Origin: G965115915 sp965115915
GTDB taxonomy: Bacteria; Pseudomonadota; Gammaproteobacteria; Eutrophobiales; Eutrophobiaceae
Length of the DNA: 64,000 nucleotides
NCBI GenBank assembly: GCA_965115915.1
Contig: OZ220483.1
Span: forward strand, 992,001 to 1,056,000
Direction of reading: 5' to 3'
In this document: positions 37,219 through 46,430 of the stretch, one piece after another
How the letters are laid out: each line of letters starts with the position of its first letter
Numbering within the stretch: position 1 is the stretch's first letter
The notes under the pieces: generated by a model
What the model saw: only the letters and a program-made list of their open reading frames with translations
What the model was told of the DNA's origin: nothing
Databases searched by the model: none
Program-made: the position numbers and the translations under genes

Positions 37219-38535
37219 TCATGGTTCGCATGACTGCAAATCAGACAATCGCAAACCCTGTTTGCGACACAATTGATGCAGCAGACGGTTATTCATTTTG
37301 ACGCGCATATTCCAACCATCCTCACCCAGAGACCGCTCGCATACTACCACACCGTGCTGGAATAAATGGCTGCGCAGACTGCCTGCTGTCAGTGGAACCT
37401 CCAAATCGTATTCATTGTTATGTGTATGCAGGATATTGTCAAGCGCCCTGTCCATACAGTGCAGCAACTCGGGGATCCCCTTGCCGCTGGCCGCGGAAAC
37501 AAAGACCGTACCATGCCGGGTTTCCGTAGTCAGACTGGTACGCAAACCGGTGCTCAACCCGGACAGCCGGTCGATCTTGTTGTAGACATATATCTGTGGG
37601 ATGGTATTGGCGGCGAGTTCTCTAATCACCTGATCGACTTGTGCAATCCGCGTCCCGCGCAGTTCCGGGTTGACCATATCAATCACATGCAGCAGCAAAT
37701 CCGCGTCCTGTACCTGCTTCAGCGTGGCCTGAAAGGCCTCGATCAATTCGTGTGGCAAATCGGATAAAAAACCGACTGTGTCTATCAGCGCGATCTGTCT
37801 TCCCGACGGCAGTCGCAGGTACTTCGCCTCCGGGTCCAACGTGGCAAACAACAGATCCGCCACCCATGCCGTCGCGCCGGTCAGACGATTGAACAAAGTC
37901 GACTTCCCCGCATTGGTATAGCCCATCAGCGCGACAACCGGAACGGCATGCTTTCTGCGCCGCTGCCTGCCCAGTTCACGTTGACGATGTATCCGCTGCA
38001 ACGAATGCTTCAGAGATCGGATACGTTGACGCAGCAGGCGGCGGTCCGTTTCCAGTTGTTTCTCGCCCGGCCCCCGCAGGCCAATGCCTCCTCTCTGCCG
38101 TTCCAGATGCGACCAACCGGACACCAACCGGGTAGACAGCCACTGCAATTGCGCCATCTCGACCTGCAATTTGCCCTCATGGCTGCGTGCGCGCTGGGCA
38201 AAGATATCGAGGATCAACGCGAAACGATCCAGTACCGGTATCTGCCAATATCGTTCCAGATTACGCTCCTGCGAAGGGCTCAGTGTCTGACTGACCACCA
38301 CCAGTTCGATATTCTGTTCAACGATCAAGGCCCGCAACGCATCGGCCTTGCCTTTGCCAATGAAAAAACGCGGATGCACCCGTTCGATGCGGGTGGTATG
38401 GACACACTGGCAATCCAGTCCAGCCGCACATGCCAAATCGGAAAATTCATTCGCCTCCGCGTTTCTGCCACGGACAAGATTTACCAGTAGCAGTAGCGTA
38501 CGCAAATGCTCAACCTGTCTGAAAACACCTGGCAA
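37219..38535 (-). CDS. hflX: GTPase HflX
   Basis: 438 residues. The G1 motif is in VALMGYTNAGKST, G3 in DTVGF, G4 in NKID, and the N-terminal HflX domain includes RVHPRFFIGKGKADALRA and LSPSQERNLERYW; SHEGKLQVEMAQL and GIGLRGPGEKQLETDRR are family signatures. HflX splits stalled ribosomes. No ATG is available: TTG 38535 is the first start in frame, and the N-terminus is shorter than in E. coli. The gene upstream would normally be hfq, which is not here. Confidence 0.92.
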   Translation of the reverse strand: MPGVFRQVEHLRTLLLLVNLVRGRNAEANEFSDLACAAGLDCQCVHTTRIERVHPRFFIGKGKADALRALIVEQNIELVVVSQTLSPSQERNLERYWQIPVLDRFALILDIFAQRARSHEGKLQVEMAQLQWLSTRLVSGWSHLERQRGGIGLRGPGEKQLETDRRLLRQRIRSLKHSLQRIHRQRELGRQRRRKHAVPVVALMGYTNAGKSTLFNRLTGATAWVADLLFATLDPEAKYLRLPSGRQIALIDTVGFLSDLPHELIEAFQATLKQVQDADLLLHVIDMVNPELRGTRIAQVDQVIRELAANTIPQIYVYNKIDRLSGLSTGLRTSLTTETRHGTVFVSAASGKGIPELLHCMDRALDNILHTHNNEYDLEVPLTAGSLRSHLFQHGVVVCERSLGEDGWNMRVKMNNRLLHQLCRKQGLRLSDLQSCEP

Positions 38536-39007
38536 TCCGGTGCGCGGGACACCAACTGGAGATTGATTGCTGACGCCAACGCACGCAGCATGCGGGTGTG
38601 GATCCGGATGGCGTCAGTCGAACTCACGGGCCCATAACATACAACAGATCGTGCGGCGGGTTCAAACCGTTTTGCGGGTTCACGACAGTAAGACTGTAAG
38701 GGCTCGCCCCCCACCGCGGCAGCCAGCGCCTTGCGGCCCGGCCGCTGCGACTCCCGGGGAGAGTGATATATGCGACCCACCCGGCAAGGTGCCCGCAACC
38801 CCGCCGGATACCTGCCTGTATCCACTGCGCCACGATGAATCCCAATCCGGCGTGTAACAAAACGCATGTGCTCCCACCGCCGTCCAGGCGTTCCTCCACA
38901 GTTTATATTCTACATTAAATATACTATTTATATTGTTATTGTAAAAGAATTAAATAGGTTAAGAAAACACGCCTGCAAGCGCTCGTGTCCCGAACACGCA
39001 CGCACAG
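38536..39007. other. miaA-hflX gap where hfq is expected but absent
   Basis: 472 bp between miaA and hflX. It carries a dispersed repeat copy (38672-38765) and a strongly AT-rich stretch at 38900-38965, a likely promoter region for hflX. I read the minus-strand frames for the Sm-like Hfq sequence (starting with the SLQDPFLNALRKE type motif) and found none. Confidence 0.75.
38672..38765 (-). repeat. Dispersed intergenic repeat, copy D
   Basis: On the minus strand it runs from CTCCCCGGGAGTC through GGCTGCCGCGGTGGGGGG to CTTACTGTCGTGAACCC. The same layout recurs at 45670-45775 and, in a more divergent form, at 45531-45615 and 54117-54217. It contains internal GC-rich inverted stretches. Confidence 0.7.
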
Positions 39008-40009
39008 TCAGGCAACCGGGCCGGTGGCCACCGCCCTCTCTCTCGGATACGCGGACAGTCTCGCCTCGATGCAGGCACGCAGTTGCGCGACGCAATCCGT
39101 ACTGACAGCATTGCCGGTCATCGGGACCACAAAACGCTCCGCGCACGTCTCGGCCCGCAGCCAGGTGAGCTGGCGCTTCGCCAACTGTGCCGTGGCAATC
39201 AGGGTTTGTTCCTGCATCGTCCGCCTGTCGATCGTACCATCCAGCATTGACCATATCTGCCGATAGCCGATCAGACGCATCGAAGGCAGGTCGGCATGCA
39301 TGTCCGTGCGTGCGAATAGCGCCTCCACTTCCTCAATCAACCCATGCTGCAACATCCCGAGAAAACGCCGCGCTATCCGCTGTCGCAACCCGACACGGTC
39401 GTCCGGAACCACGATCAGCTTGATGATAGGAGCGGATAGCGCATTGTCATGACGAGACGCAAAATGACTCGAAAACGGTGTCCGGGTCAGTTCCCAGACT
39501 TCCAGTGCCCGCTGTATGCGCTGTCCGTCATGCGGGTGTATACGCGCCGCAGCAACGGGGTCCACCTGCCGCAATCGCTCATGTAACGCGGGCCAGCCAC
39601 ATTCTCGCGCCGCCTGCGTGAGCCGGGCACGAAGTGCCGGATCGGCATATGGCAACAGCGCCAGGCCCCGTTCCAGCACGCGGAAATACAGCCCCGTACC
39701 ACCTACCAGCAGGGGCAGCTTCCCCTGTGCCTGAATGGCCTGTATCGCCTGCTTCGCGTCCTGAAAAAAACGCGCCGCCGAATAACTTTCCGCCGGGTCA
39801 CATATGTCAATCAAGCGGTGCGGGACCCGGGCGAGAAGCGCCGGGGACGGTTTATCGGTGCCTATATTCATATCACGATAGACCATCGCCGAATCCACGC
39901 TGACCAGTGAACAGGCAAAATACCGCTGCAAGGCAACGGCGATCTCCGTCTTGCCTGTCGCAGTCGGCCCCATGAGAAAGATGACCGGGGGGCCAGGATG
40001 TTTATTCAT
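39008..40009 (-). CDS. miaA: tRNA dimethylallyltransferase MiaA
   Basis: 333 residues from ATG 40009, fixed by the ATGA overlap with mutL. The P-loop GPTATGKT is at residues 14-21, followed by DSAMVYRDMNIGTDKPSPA and LLVGGTGLYFRVL. It adds the isopentenyl group to A37 of tRNAs that read UNN codons, probably including the tRNA-Leu(UAA) at 3.2 kb. Confidence 0.95.
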   Translation of the reverse strand: MNKHPGPPVIFLMGPTATGKTEIAVALQRYFACSLVSVDSAMVYRDMNIGTDKPSPALLARVPHRLIDICDPAESYSAARFFQDAKQAIQAIQAQGKLPLLVGGTGLYFRVLERGLALLPYADPALRARLTQAARECGWPALHERLRQVDPVAAARIHPHDGQRIQRALEVWELTRTPFSSHFASRHDNALSAPIIKLIVVPDDRVGLRQRIARRFLGMLQHGLIEEVEALFARTDMHADLPSMRLIGYRQIWSMLDGTIDRRTMQEQTLIATAQLAKRQLTWLRAETCAERFVVPMTGNAVSTDCVAQLRACIEARLSAYPRERAVATGPVA

Positions 40010-41799
40010 CGTCCCTGTCGCAGAAAGCGGGGCCAATCCGCAGGATACAGCGTCCGCCACGGGACCTGCGTCGGCGCGAGATCGCTAAAGCGTCGTATCT
40101 CTCCGGCAAAACGCGCCAACATCTCCTCGGTCAGAGACTCGGGCAGACTATCGTTGGCATGGGCAGCCAGACATTCGCATAGCCGTTCGATGTGTTTTTC
40201 CGTATCCGGTTCCGCCAACAGCTTCAACACATCCTCCAGCAGCGAAACCGGATCGGCCAGTGCAAGACAGGCGGGCAAGCCGCGCACCGCAAGCAACTCC
40301 AGGCCCTGCGGTTCAACAGCAATGCCAGCCAGACGCAGGTTCTGCGCCTGTGCCTCCGCCTGCCTCACCTGCTCCGCCCGCATGGGCAAGCTCACAGGCA
40401 CCGCCAAAGGACGCATGCTGACCTCCGAAGCCCGCATCTGCTCGCGCAAGGTCCGCTGCGCCAGCCACACATTGGTCGCGGGAATATCGGCCAGCACCGC
40501 GACGCTATCCCATTGAACCAGGGCAAATTGACAGTCGGGCAACTGTATCACCACCCCATTGTCCACGCCTCGGGCATAAGACACAAAATGCTGTTCCGGG
40601 AACAACGGGGCACTGGTATCCGCGACACCCGCCTCGGGCTCGTCCGTTCGCACCACCTGATCGGTACCCAGCGTACTGGCGGCGGATTCCAGTATCTGCC
40701 GATATTCCCGTGGCCGCAGTCCGCTACCGCCCGTATCTCCCACCCAGGGTTTGCCACCCGTCTGTGGCCGAACCTCCGTATGGGAAACGCCCGGCAGCAG
40801 GGTACGCTGATGCAGGGTATTGAGCAGCACCTCATACAGCAGATCATGCAGTTCCCTGGCGTGATGAAATTTCAGTTCGCGTTTGCTGGGATGCATATTC
40901 ACATCCACCAGGGCCGGGTCCATTTCCAGATACAGCAGATAGCTGATATAGCGACCACTGGGGATCATGTCCTCCACCGCCATACGCACCGCATGGGTGA
41001 TCAGGCGATCCTTTACCAAACGTCCATTGACAAAACTGTACTGACGGTCGCTCTGGCCACGGGCGGCATCCGGACTGCCAACCCAGCCCGAAAAACGCAT
41101 GCCGGCCGCTTCTCCCTGCACGACAAAACCGGTCTCCCGAAACTTTTTGCCCAGCACCGCATCCACCCGCGCCTCGGAACTGGTAGTGGATTGCGGACAA
41201 TGAAACACCTGCCTTCCATTATGTAACAGCCGAAAACGCACCTTGCAGTGCCCCAACGCGAAGGCACGTATCAGTTGGCTGATACGCAGAAACTCGGTTT
41301 TCTCCGACTTCAGGAATTTGCGGCGCGCCGGGACACGATGGAACAATTTGCGCACCTCGACCGTCGTGCCACAGGGATGCGCCACTGGCTGCGGGACACT
41401 GTCCTGGTTGCATACCCTGTATGCCTGCCCTTCCGCACAGGCGGACACAATGCACACATCAGCCACCGCGGCAATGCTGGACAAGGCCTCACCACGAAAT
41501 CCCAGACTGACGATACAGTCGAGATCGGCTATGGAACGCAGTTTACTGGTTGCCTGCGCCTGCAGCGCAAGCCCCATATCATCCGGATAGATTCCCTGAC
41601 CATCATCGCATACACGGATCAGCGGGCTGCCATCCCCATCGATCTCCACCACGATGGAATCCGCACCCGCGTCCAGTGCGTTTTCCACCAATTCCTTGAC
41701 CACCGAGGCCGGCCGTTCCACCACTTCACCCGCGGCGATCTGACAGGCCGTTTCAGTGGACAGCCTGCGTATACGCGGGAGTTGCGCGACCGAACTCAT
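40006..41799 (-). CDS. mutL: DNA mismatch repair protein MutL
   Basis: 597 residues from ATG 41799. The GHKL ATPase motifs are KELVENALDAGAD, DDGQGI and SLGFRGEALSSIA. The C-terminal dimerisation domain lacks the DQHAxxE metal-binding motif of endonuclease-type MutL, as expected in genomes with MutH, and mutH is present at 30.8 kb. It links MutS recognition to MutH nicking. Confidence 0.94.
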   Translation of the reverse strand: MSSVAQLPRIRRLSTETACQIAAGEVVERPASVVKELVENALDAGADSIVVEIDGDGSPLIRVCDDGQGIYPDDMGLALQAQATSKLRSIADLDCIVSLGFRGEALSSIAAVADVCIVSACAEGQAYRVCNQDSVPQPVAHPCGTTVEVRKLFHRVPARRKFLKSEKTEFLRISQLIRAFALGHCKVRFRLLHNGRQVFHCPQSTTSSEARVDAVLGKKFRETGFVVQGEAAGMRFSGWVGSPDAARGQSDRQYSFVNGRLVKDRLITHAVRMAVEDMIPSGRYISYLLYLEMDPALVDVNMHPSKRELKFHHARELHDLLYEVLLNTLHQRTLLPGVSHTEVRPQTGGKPWVGDTGGSGLRPREYRQILESAASTLGTDQVVRTDEPEAGVADTSAPLFPEQHFVSYARGVDNGVVIQLPDCQFALVQWDSVAVLADIPATNVWLAQRTLREQMRASEVSMRPLAVPVSLPMRAEQVRQAEAQAQNLRLAGIAVEPQGLELLAVRGLPACLALADPVSLLEDVLKLLAEPDTEKHIERLCECLAAHANDSLPESLTEEMLARFAGEIRRFSDLAPTQVPWRTLYPADWPRFLRQGR

Positions 41800-41945
41800 C
41801 AGCAAACGCGACTCAATCCGGACTGCCGGCTGTCCGAGCAGGAAGGCGGTAGCATCACGATCCTGCCGCGCAGAAGCGTATCAGTACTACCTTGGAACGG
41901 TTCAATATATATATGACGGATTACTGCCTGTAAAAATGCCGTAGC

Positions 41946-43268
41946 CTATGAATCGGACGACGGAATACTGATAGTCCGTCCTATCTGCAGCACATCGCCC
42001 TCGATATTATTATGATCACGCAAACGCTGCAAACTGACCCGATACTGTTTGGCAATACCGAGCAGCGTATCCCCCGGGCGCACAACATATTTGCGCTGCG
42101 TGTTCTGCTGCGCCAGCAGAGTCCCTTCCAGCGGATAGTCCGTGTAGTATCCGCGCAAACTGTCGACCAGCGCGCCCACCAACCGCTTCTGGTACGCCTT
42201 GTCCAGCAGCTTCTTTTCTTCCGAGGGATTGGAAATAAACGCCGTCTCAATCAGGATGGAAGGAATATCCGGCGATTTAAGCACCACGAAACCCGCAGAC
42301 TGCACATGTTTTCTATGCACCCTGCCGATGCGTTCAAGACCTTTAAGCACCCGCTCCGCCACCACCTCACTGCTTTCCAGGCTGGCGGTCTGAGACAAAT
42401 CCAGCAGTGTGGTCAACAGATTGTCATTGTCCTGGCTTTCAGGATTCACCCCTCCCATCAGGTCCGCCAGGTTTTCCCGTTCGGCCAGCCACCGTGCATG
42501 CTCGCTGCTGGCACCCCGCTGTGACAGTATATATACCGAGGAACCGCGCACCCTGTGGTCATGGAAGGCGTCGGCATGCAGCGAGATAAACAGATCGGCC
42601 TGCGCCTCGCGTGCCTTTTCCATACGCCTGCGCAAGGGCAGAAAATAATCCCCCTCACGTACCAACACCGCACGCATCCCGACCTGACGATCAAGCCGCT
42701 TTGCCAACAGCAAAGCAATCTGCAACACCACATCTTTCTCATAGGTGCCATGTTTGCCTATGGCACCCGGATCATCGCCACCATGGCCGGCGTCAATGGC
42801 GATTACCACATCCCTGCCAGACTCCCGTTTGGGCGCCAACACGCCCCGTATGGCCATATCCGCGGCGTCCGGAGCCGCCGCTTTCGCCGGTAACAGATCA
42901 ATCACCAGACGATGTTTGTAGCGCCGGTTGGGCTTGAGCTGAAACACGTTGACACGGGCGGGCCGCTTCAGATCCAGTACCACCCGCAGGTCGGTGCCAT
43001 TGCGCCTTGCGGTGCGTATACCGTTCAGGTAGCGGTCCCTGGCGAAGGATTTCGAGGGCGGCTTGTACAACGGCGTATCCTTGATATCCAGTACCACCCG
43101 ATGGGGGTCAGCCAGCAATATCTTGGTGTAATCGATCCGGGTATCGGTATCCAGCACGACCCGCGTGCTGTCCGGGGCACCCCAGATACGCAGGTTCTCG
43201 ACCGAACCGGCAACGGCCAACCGGGAAACGGCCAAAAAGAACAGTATCAATAAAAACCGGCGCATCAT
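41946..43268 (-). CDS. amiC: N-acetylmuramoyl-L-alanine amidase AmiC (AMIN + Amidase_3 + LysM)
   Basis: 440 residues. A signal peptide (MMRRFLLILFFLAVSRLAVA) is followed by an AMIN domain (VLDTDTRIDYTKILLADPHR), the zinc amidase domain from about residue 155 (VIAIDAGHGGDDPGAIG, LFISLHADAF, ILIETAFISNPSEEKKLL) and a C-terminal LysM repeat (YVVRPGDTLLGIAKQYRVSL). It cuts septal peptidoglycan during cell separation. In E. coli the equivalent gene lies between tsaE and mutL; here tsaE is on the other strand 4.6 kb away. Confidence 0.93.
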   Translation of the reverse strand: MMRRFLLILFFLAVSRLAVAGSVENLRIWGAPDSTRVVLDTDTRIDYTKILLADPHRVVLDIKDTPLYKPPSKSFARDRYLNGIRTARRNGTDLRVVLDLKRPARVNVFQLKPNRRYKHRLVIDLLPAKAAAPDAADMAIRGVLAPKRESGRDVVIAIDAGHGGDDPGAIGKHGTYEKDVVLQIALLLAKRLDRQVGMRAVLVREGDYFLPLRRRMEKAREAQADLFISLHADAFHDHRVRGSSVYILSQRGASSEHARWLAERENLADLMGGVNPESQDNDNLLTTLLDLSQTASLESSEVVAERVLKGLERIGRVHRKHVQSAGFVVLKSPDIPSILIETAFISNPSEEKKLLDKAYQKRLVGALVDSLRGYYTDYPLEGTLLAQQNTQRKYVVRPGDTLLGIAKQYRVSLQRLRDHNNIEGDVLQIGRTISIPSSDS

Positions 43269-43479
43269 TTATCTTTGGCAACCATGGTTTATGGCTTGGA
43301 CATGTGGGATAGTTTCACATGATATGGAAAAAATCAACTTATGCATATGATTTAATACAAGTTAGCACTTTCTCACGCTCTGGAGCAAGATGCCTTTATT
43401 CCATTATTTTCAACGACTTGAGGGTTTTCTGCACGCCAGAACACCGCGTACCCCATGACAGCAGCGGACCGCGGCCCTG

Positions 43480-43499
43480 AAAAAAACGCCCTACGGGGC
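43480..43499 (-). terminator. Rho-independent terminator overlapping a stop codon
   Basis: On the minus strand GCCC-CGTA-GGGC is followed by G and seven T. The stem is short (four G-C pairs), and the TAG stop of the cytochrome gene lies within the hairpin. It ends the M48-protease/cytochrome transcript before the amiC promoter region. Confidence 0.6.
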
Positions 43500-43844
43500 C
43501 TGCCCGAACCGGTAGTACATCTGTTGCAACCATGCGGCCACATCCGCCACCTCTTCTTCAAACCAGCCCAGTTCGGCCGCCAACTCACAGGCCCTGACCT
43601 GCGCCCGCAAGGCCTTCAGACTGTTGACGCGCCGCTCCTCGCGTACATATATCCGGGCATCATGGCAGCGTACGCAATGTGCCTCATGCAGACGCCGACC
43701 ATTATCCAGGTCGGCAGTCTCGGAGGAAGTATCCAGCCCGGCAGTCTCGGAGGAGGCCGCGCATGACAGCGGTGGCAACAATACGACACACAGCACAAAC
43801 AGGCCAAGACCTGGGGATGGACGAAGATGGCAACCCGGCAGCAC
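43491..43844 (-). CDS. Small c-type cytochrome, green-heme-like
   Basis: 117 residues from GTG 43844, the first start after the upstream gene ends; the frame remains open to 43919 inside that gene. A hydrophobic export signal (LGLFVLCVVLLPPLSC) is followed by a short duplicated SSETAGLD/SSETADLD spacer and a single heme-binding CVRCH motif at residues 57-61, then KALRAQVRACELAAELGWFEE, typical of small cytochromes related to the Nitrosomonas green heme protein. It is expected in the periplasm, perhaps lipid-anchored because the signal ends in LSC. Its redox partner is unknown. Confidence 0.75.
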   Translation of the reverse strand: MLPGCHLRPSPGLGLFVLCVVLLPPLSCAASSETAGLDTSSETADLDNGRRLHEAHCVRCHDARIYVREERRVNSLKALRAQVRACELAAELGWFEEEVADVAAWLQQMYYRFGQAP

Positions 43845-43857
43845 GGAAAACGGCAGG

Positions 43858-45105
43858 CTATCCGGCCAGCTTCGCACGCAGATTGGCGATACGCAGCACC
43901 GCCGGAGGATGCGAATCATGGAAGGCCGAATACAGCGGGTCCGGCGTCAGCGTATTGGCGTTGTCCCGGTACAGATTCACCAGCGCACTGATCAAATGAG
44001 ACGCGTGGGTCTGAGAACTGGCAAAATCATCCGCCTCAAACTCGTGCCGGCGTGATATCGCCGCAAACACCGGTTGCAAAAAGGCGATAAAGGCGGGCGA
44101 TACCAACAGGAACAAGGCCAGCGCCTGGTAGTCCGAAGGCCGCGACACACCCAGACCCTGATAAAACCATTGCGCCTGACTCAGGCCCCCGAGTGCGGCC
44201 AGGGCAAAAAAAGACAGCAGTCCTATAGTCAGCATTCTTCTGGGGATGTGTCCGCATTTGAAATGGCCGAGTTCATGTGCCAGCACCGCCTCTATTTCCT
44301 CGTCCTTCAGGCTGTCCATCAAGGTGTCAAAAAAGACTATGCGTTTGCTCGCGCCAAAGCCGGTAAAATACGCATTGCCGTGGGTCGAGCGCACAGAACC
44401 ATCCATGACATATATCCCCTGGCTGTTAAAACCGTTACGGTTCAGCAACGCCCCTATGCGCTGTTCCAGTGCCGTATTTTCCAGTGGCCTGAAGGTGTTG
44501 AACAGCGGGGCGATGAATCTGGGGTATGCCCACATCATCAGTACACTGAAGCCGGTCCAGACACACCACACCCAAACCCACCAAAGCCCACCGGAGTTTG
44601 CCATCAACCACAGTGCCAGCGCGATCCCGGGCAAGCCAATGGCAAGCATCAGCAGTCCCGATTTAAGACAATCCATCAACCACAGTACCGGTGTCATGCG
44701 ATTGAAACCGAACCGCTTCTCCAGCACAAAAGCGCGCCAGAAATCCATCGGCAGTTCCAACAGCCGCATGACCAGCATGACGATAAACAAAAACAGCACG
44801 CCTGCCGACAATCCAGCAAAACCCATGCCCCTGACCACCGTATCCAGCCATTCCAGCATGCCACCAAGCGTCCATACCAGCACCAGTACCACACCCACCA
44901 CCTCGTTGCACACATTGAACCCGACCTTGGCCCGGGTATAATCCGCCGCCTTCCGATGCGCCTCCAGAGAAATACGATCACTGAAGTCCCGCGGCACCTG
45001 ATCGCGATGGGTCCGTATATGGATAACGTGCCGATACGCCAAAAAACATTCCACGCCGAGCCCGATAAACAGCACCGCCAGAAAAAGTAGGGTAAACACA
45101 TTCAT
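43858..45105 (-). CDS. M48 family membrane metalloprotease, Ste24-like
   Basis: 415 residues with several membrane helices and the zinc motif HELGH in LAHELGHFKCGHI, a downstream EFEADDFA segment carrying the third ligand, and VRSTHGNAYFTGFG and KRIVFFDTLMDSL before the motif, as in CAAX prenyl protease 1 relatives. Bacterial members probably do quality control of membrane proteins rather than process prenylated substrates. It starts 45105 and ends 14 bp before the cytochrome start. Confidence 0.9.
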   Translation of the reverse strand: MNVFTLLFLAVLFIGLGVECFLAYRHVIHIRTHRDQVPRDFSDRISLEAHRKAADYTRAKVGFNVCNEVVGVVLVLVWTLGGMLEWLDTVVRGMGFAGLSAGVLFLFIVMLVMRLLELPMDFWRAFVLEKRFGFNRMTPVLWLMDCLKSGLLMLAIGLPGIALALWLMANSGGLWWVWVWCVWTGFSVLMMWAYPRFIAPLFNTFRPLENTALEQRIGALLNRNGFNSQGIYVMDGSVRSTHGNAYFTGFGASKRIVFFDTLMDSLKDEEIEAVLAHELGHFKCGHIPRRMLTIGLLSFFALAALGGLSQAQWFYQGLGVSRPSDYQALALFLLVSPAFIAFLQPVFAAISRRHEFEADDFASSQTHASHLISALVNLYRDNANTLTPDPLYSAFHDSHPPAVLRIANLRAKLAG

Positions 45106-45341
45106 TGTGCGGTTTATTATCGGTTATCTCCCAATGACTATCAATATCGGCCGGCACCGTGTGCGCTCACCCGGGGTGTGTCGTGTCCGCCCGGTCAGGG
45201 CAAAAGAGACGCCTGCATCCGCCGTCCGCTACACAGCACACTGCAACTGGTGGTACGAGGCACATAAACCGCTGGCAAACGTGGCCTGGATGACGCCTCC
45301 AATCGCTCCCCCCGGAGTCGCATCCCGGGTTATACCAATTA

Positions 45342-45396
45342 TCGACCACGTCATATTGGCCCTGACTGGGCTCTTCCAATCTATTGGACCACATCA
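45342..45396 (+). mobile_element. Solo IS-end sequences, remnant of an insertion element
   Basis: AATCTATTGGACCACATCA at 45378-45396 matches 18 of 19 bases at 63064-63082, the end of the IS3 remnant. A second end-like block, TCGACCACGTCA, lies at 45342-45353 in the same orientation. No transposase sequence lies between or beside them, so this is a deletion footprint or a non-autonomous element. Confidence 0.65.
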
Positions 45397-45431
45397 GAAA
45401 GGCCCCTCCCCGAAAGGCTGGCGCCTTTAGC

Positions 45432-45449
45432 CCCTCCCTCAAGGGAGGG
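45432..45449. repeat. Perfect inverted repeat, hairpin
   Basis: CCCTCCC-TCAA-GGGAGGG forms a seven-pair all-G/C-A/T stem with a four-base loop. It has no T-run on either side that would make it a standard terminator. It lies in the repeat-rich gap and may be part of a longer repeat. Confidence 0.6.
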
Positions 45450-45530
45450 TGATGACACGGGGCAATGGCCAACTCACCGTATGGCCAAATCCCCACAGTT
45501 GCATGGTCATGCATTCACACATTGCCGCTA

Positions 45531-45615
45531 TCAATCGCTCCCCCCTGGAGGGGGAGCCGGCAAGCCAAGGGCGTCAGCCCGCAGGCGCGCCGGTGGGGGG
45601 CAAAAGCCAGGGCCC
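45531..45615 (+). repeat. Dispersed intergenic repeat, copy A
   Basis: Contains GGGGAGCCGGCAAGCC, GTCAGCCCGCAGGCGCGCC and GGTGGGGGGC. About 47 of 50 core bases match copy C at 54117-54217. Confidence 0.8.
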
Positions 45616-45669
45616 CGAGCGTATGCGGTGCCTCCGCCCAGCCAGCAAACCACCGAGCCGTTGCACAAT

Positions 45670-45775
45670 CCAATCGCTTCCCCGGGGAGTTTGCGGAAGC
45701 CGAGCCGTCAAGCGATGGCTACCGCGGTGGGGAAAATCCAGGCCCTCACCGTCTCACTGCCGTGCAGCCGCACAG
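45670..45775 (+). repeat. Dispersed intergenic repeat, copy B
   Basis: Contains CGCTTCCCCGGGGAGTTTGC, GGCTACCGCGGTGGGG and CCCTCACCGTCTCACTGCCG. It is the closest relative of copy D at 38.7 kb and shares the end with copy C. Confidence 0.75.
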
Positions 45776-45890
45776 CAGGTAGAACGACAGACCGACAGTC
45801 GGTACAATGAGTTTTGCTCATCCATAACCACAGTCCACCATCACGTGGCATACTGAACCCATGGACATGCCACCAGAGAGACCTGAACCG

Positions 45891-46430
45891 ATGTATTCCG
45901 CAGACAACCTGATCTGGATAGATCTGGAGATGACCGGGCTTGACCCGGCAAGCGATCGGATTATAGAAATCGCCACCGTCGTTACCAACGCGAAGCTGGA
46001 CGTACTGGCGGAAGGACCCGTGCTCGCCATTCACACACCGGAAACCGTATTGACCAACATGAATGAGTGGAATCAAACCCACCATCGCGATTCCGGGTTG
46101 TTGCAACGTGTGCGTGACAGCCACTGTGACACGGGTTCAGCGGAACAACAGACACTGGAGTTTCTGCAAACCCTGGTACCCTCCGGGACCTCACCGATGT
46201 GTGGCAAAAGCATCTGCCAGGACCGCCGCTTCATGGCGCGACTGATGCCTCGGCTGGAAGCCTGGTTTCATTACCGCCATATCGATGTCAGCACCATCCA
46301 GGAACTGTGTCGCCGCTGGACGCTGGATTGCCCACCATTCGATCGAGAATCACGCCATCTTGCGTTGCAGGACATCCATGATTCCATCGACGAACTGCGG
46401 CATTACCGGCAATGGATATTCAAGACCTGA
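45891..46430 (+). CDS. orn: Oligoribonuclease
   Basis: 179 residues from ATG 45891, with GAGAG 13 bases upstream; an ATG ten codons earlier is an alternative. The DEDDh exonuclease residues are visible in LIWIDLEMTGLDP, at SICQDRRFMARLMP and in the C-terminal HLALQDIHDSIDEL. The enzyme degrades two- to five-nucleotide RNA, including the pGpG product of cyclic-di-GMP breakdown. Its end overlaps nnr by 19 bases. Confidence 0.95.
   Translation: MYSADNLIWIDLEMTGLDPASDRIIEIATVVTNAKLDVLAEGPVLAIHTPETVLTNMNEWNQTHHRDSGLLQRVRDSHCDTGSAEQQTLEFLQTLVPSGTSPMCGKSICQDRRFMARLMPRLEAWFHYRHIDVSTIQELCRRWTLDCPPFDRESRHLALQDIHDSIDELRHYRQWIFKT

Larger units (their letters stand above)
45106..45890. other. Repeat-rich gap between divergent genes
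   Basis: About 785 bp with no convincing gene. It contains IS-end sequences (45342-45396), a strong hairpin (45432-45449), two copies of the dispersed repeat (45531-45615 and 45670-45775) and a likely fragment of another at 45295-45330. It separates the amiC side from orn-nnr-tsaE and may mark a rearrangement point. Confidence 0.75.

Noticed and set aside
43868..43999. Open frames opposite the cytochrome and M48 genes
   Set aside because: They are antisense shadows with no known similarity and no start signals.
45861..45890. Earlier ATG for orn
   Set aside because: The start at 45891 has GAGAG upstream and matches the short N-terminus of relatives.
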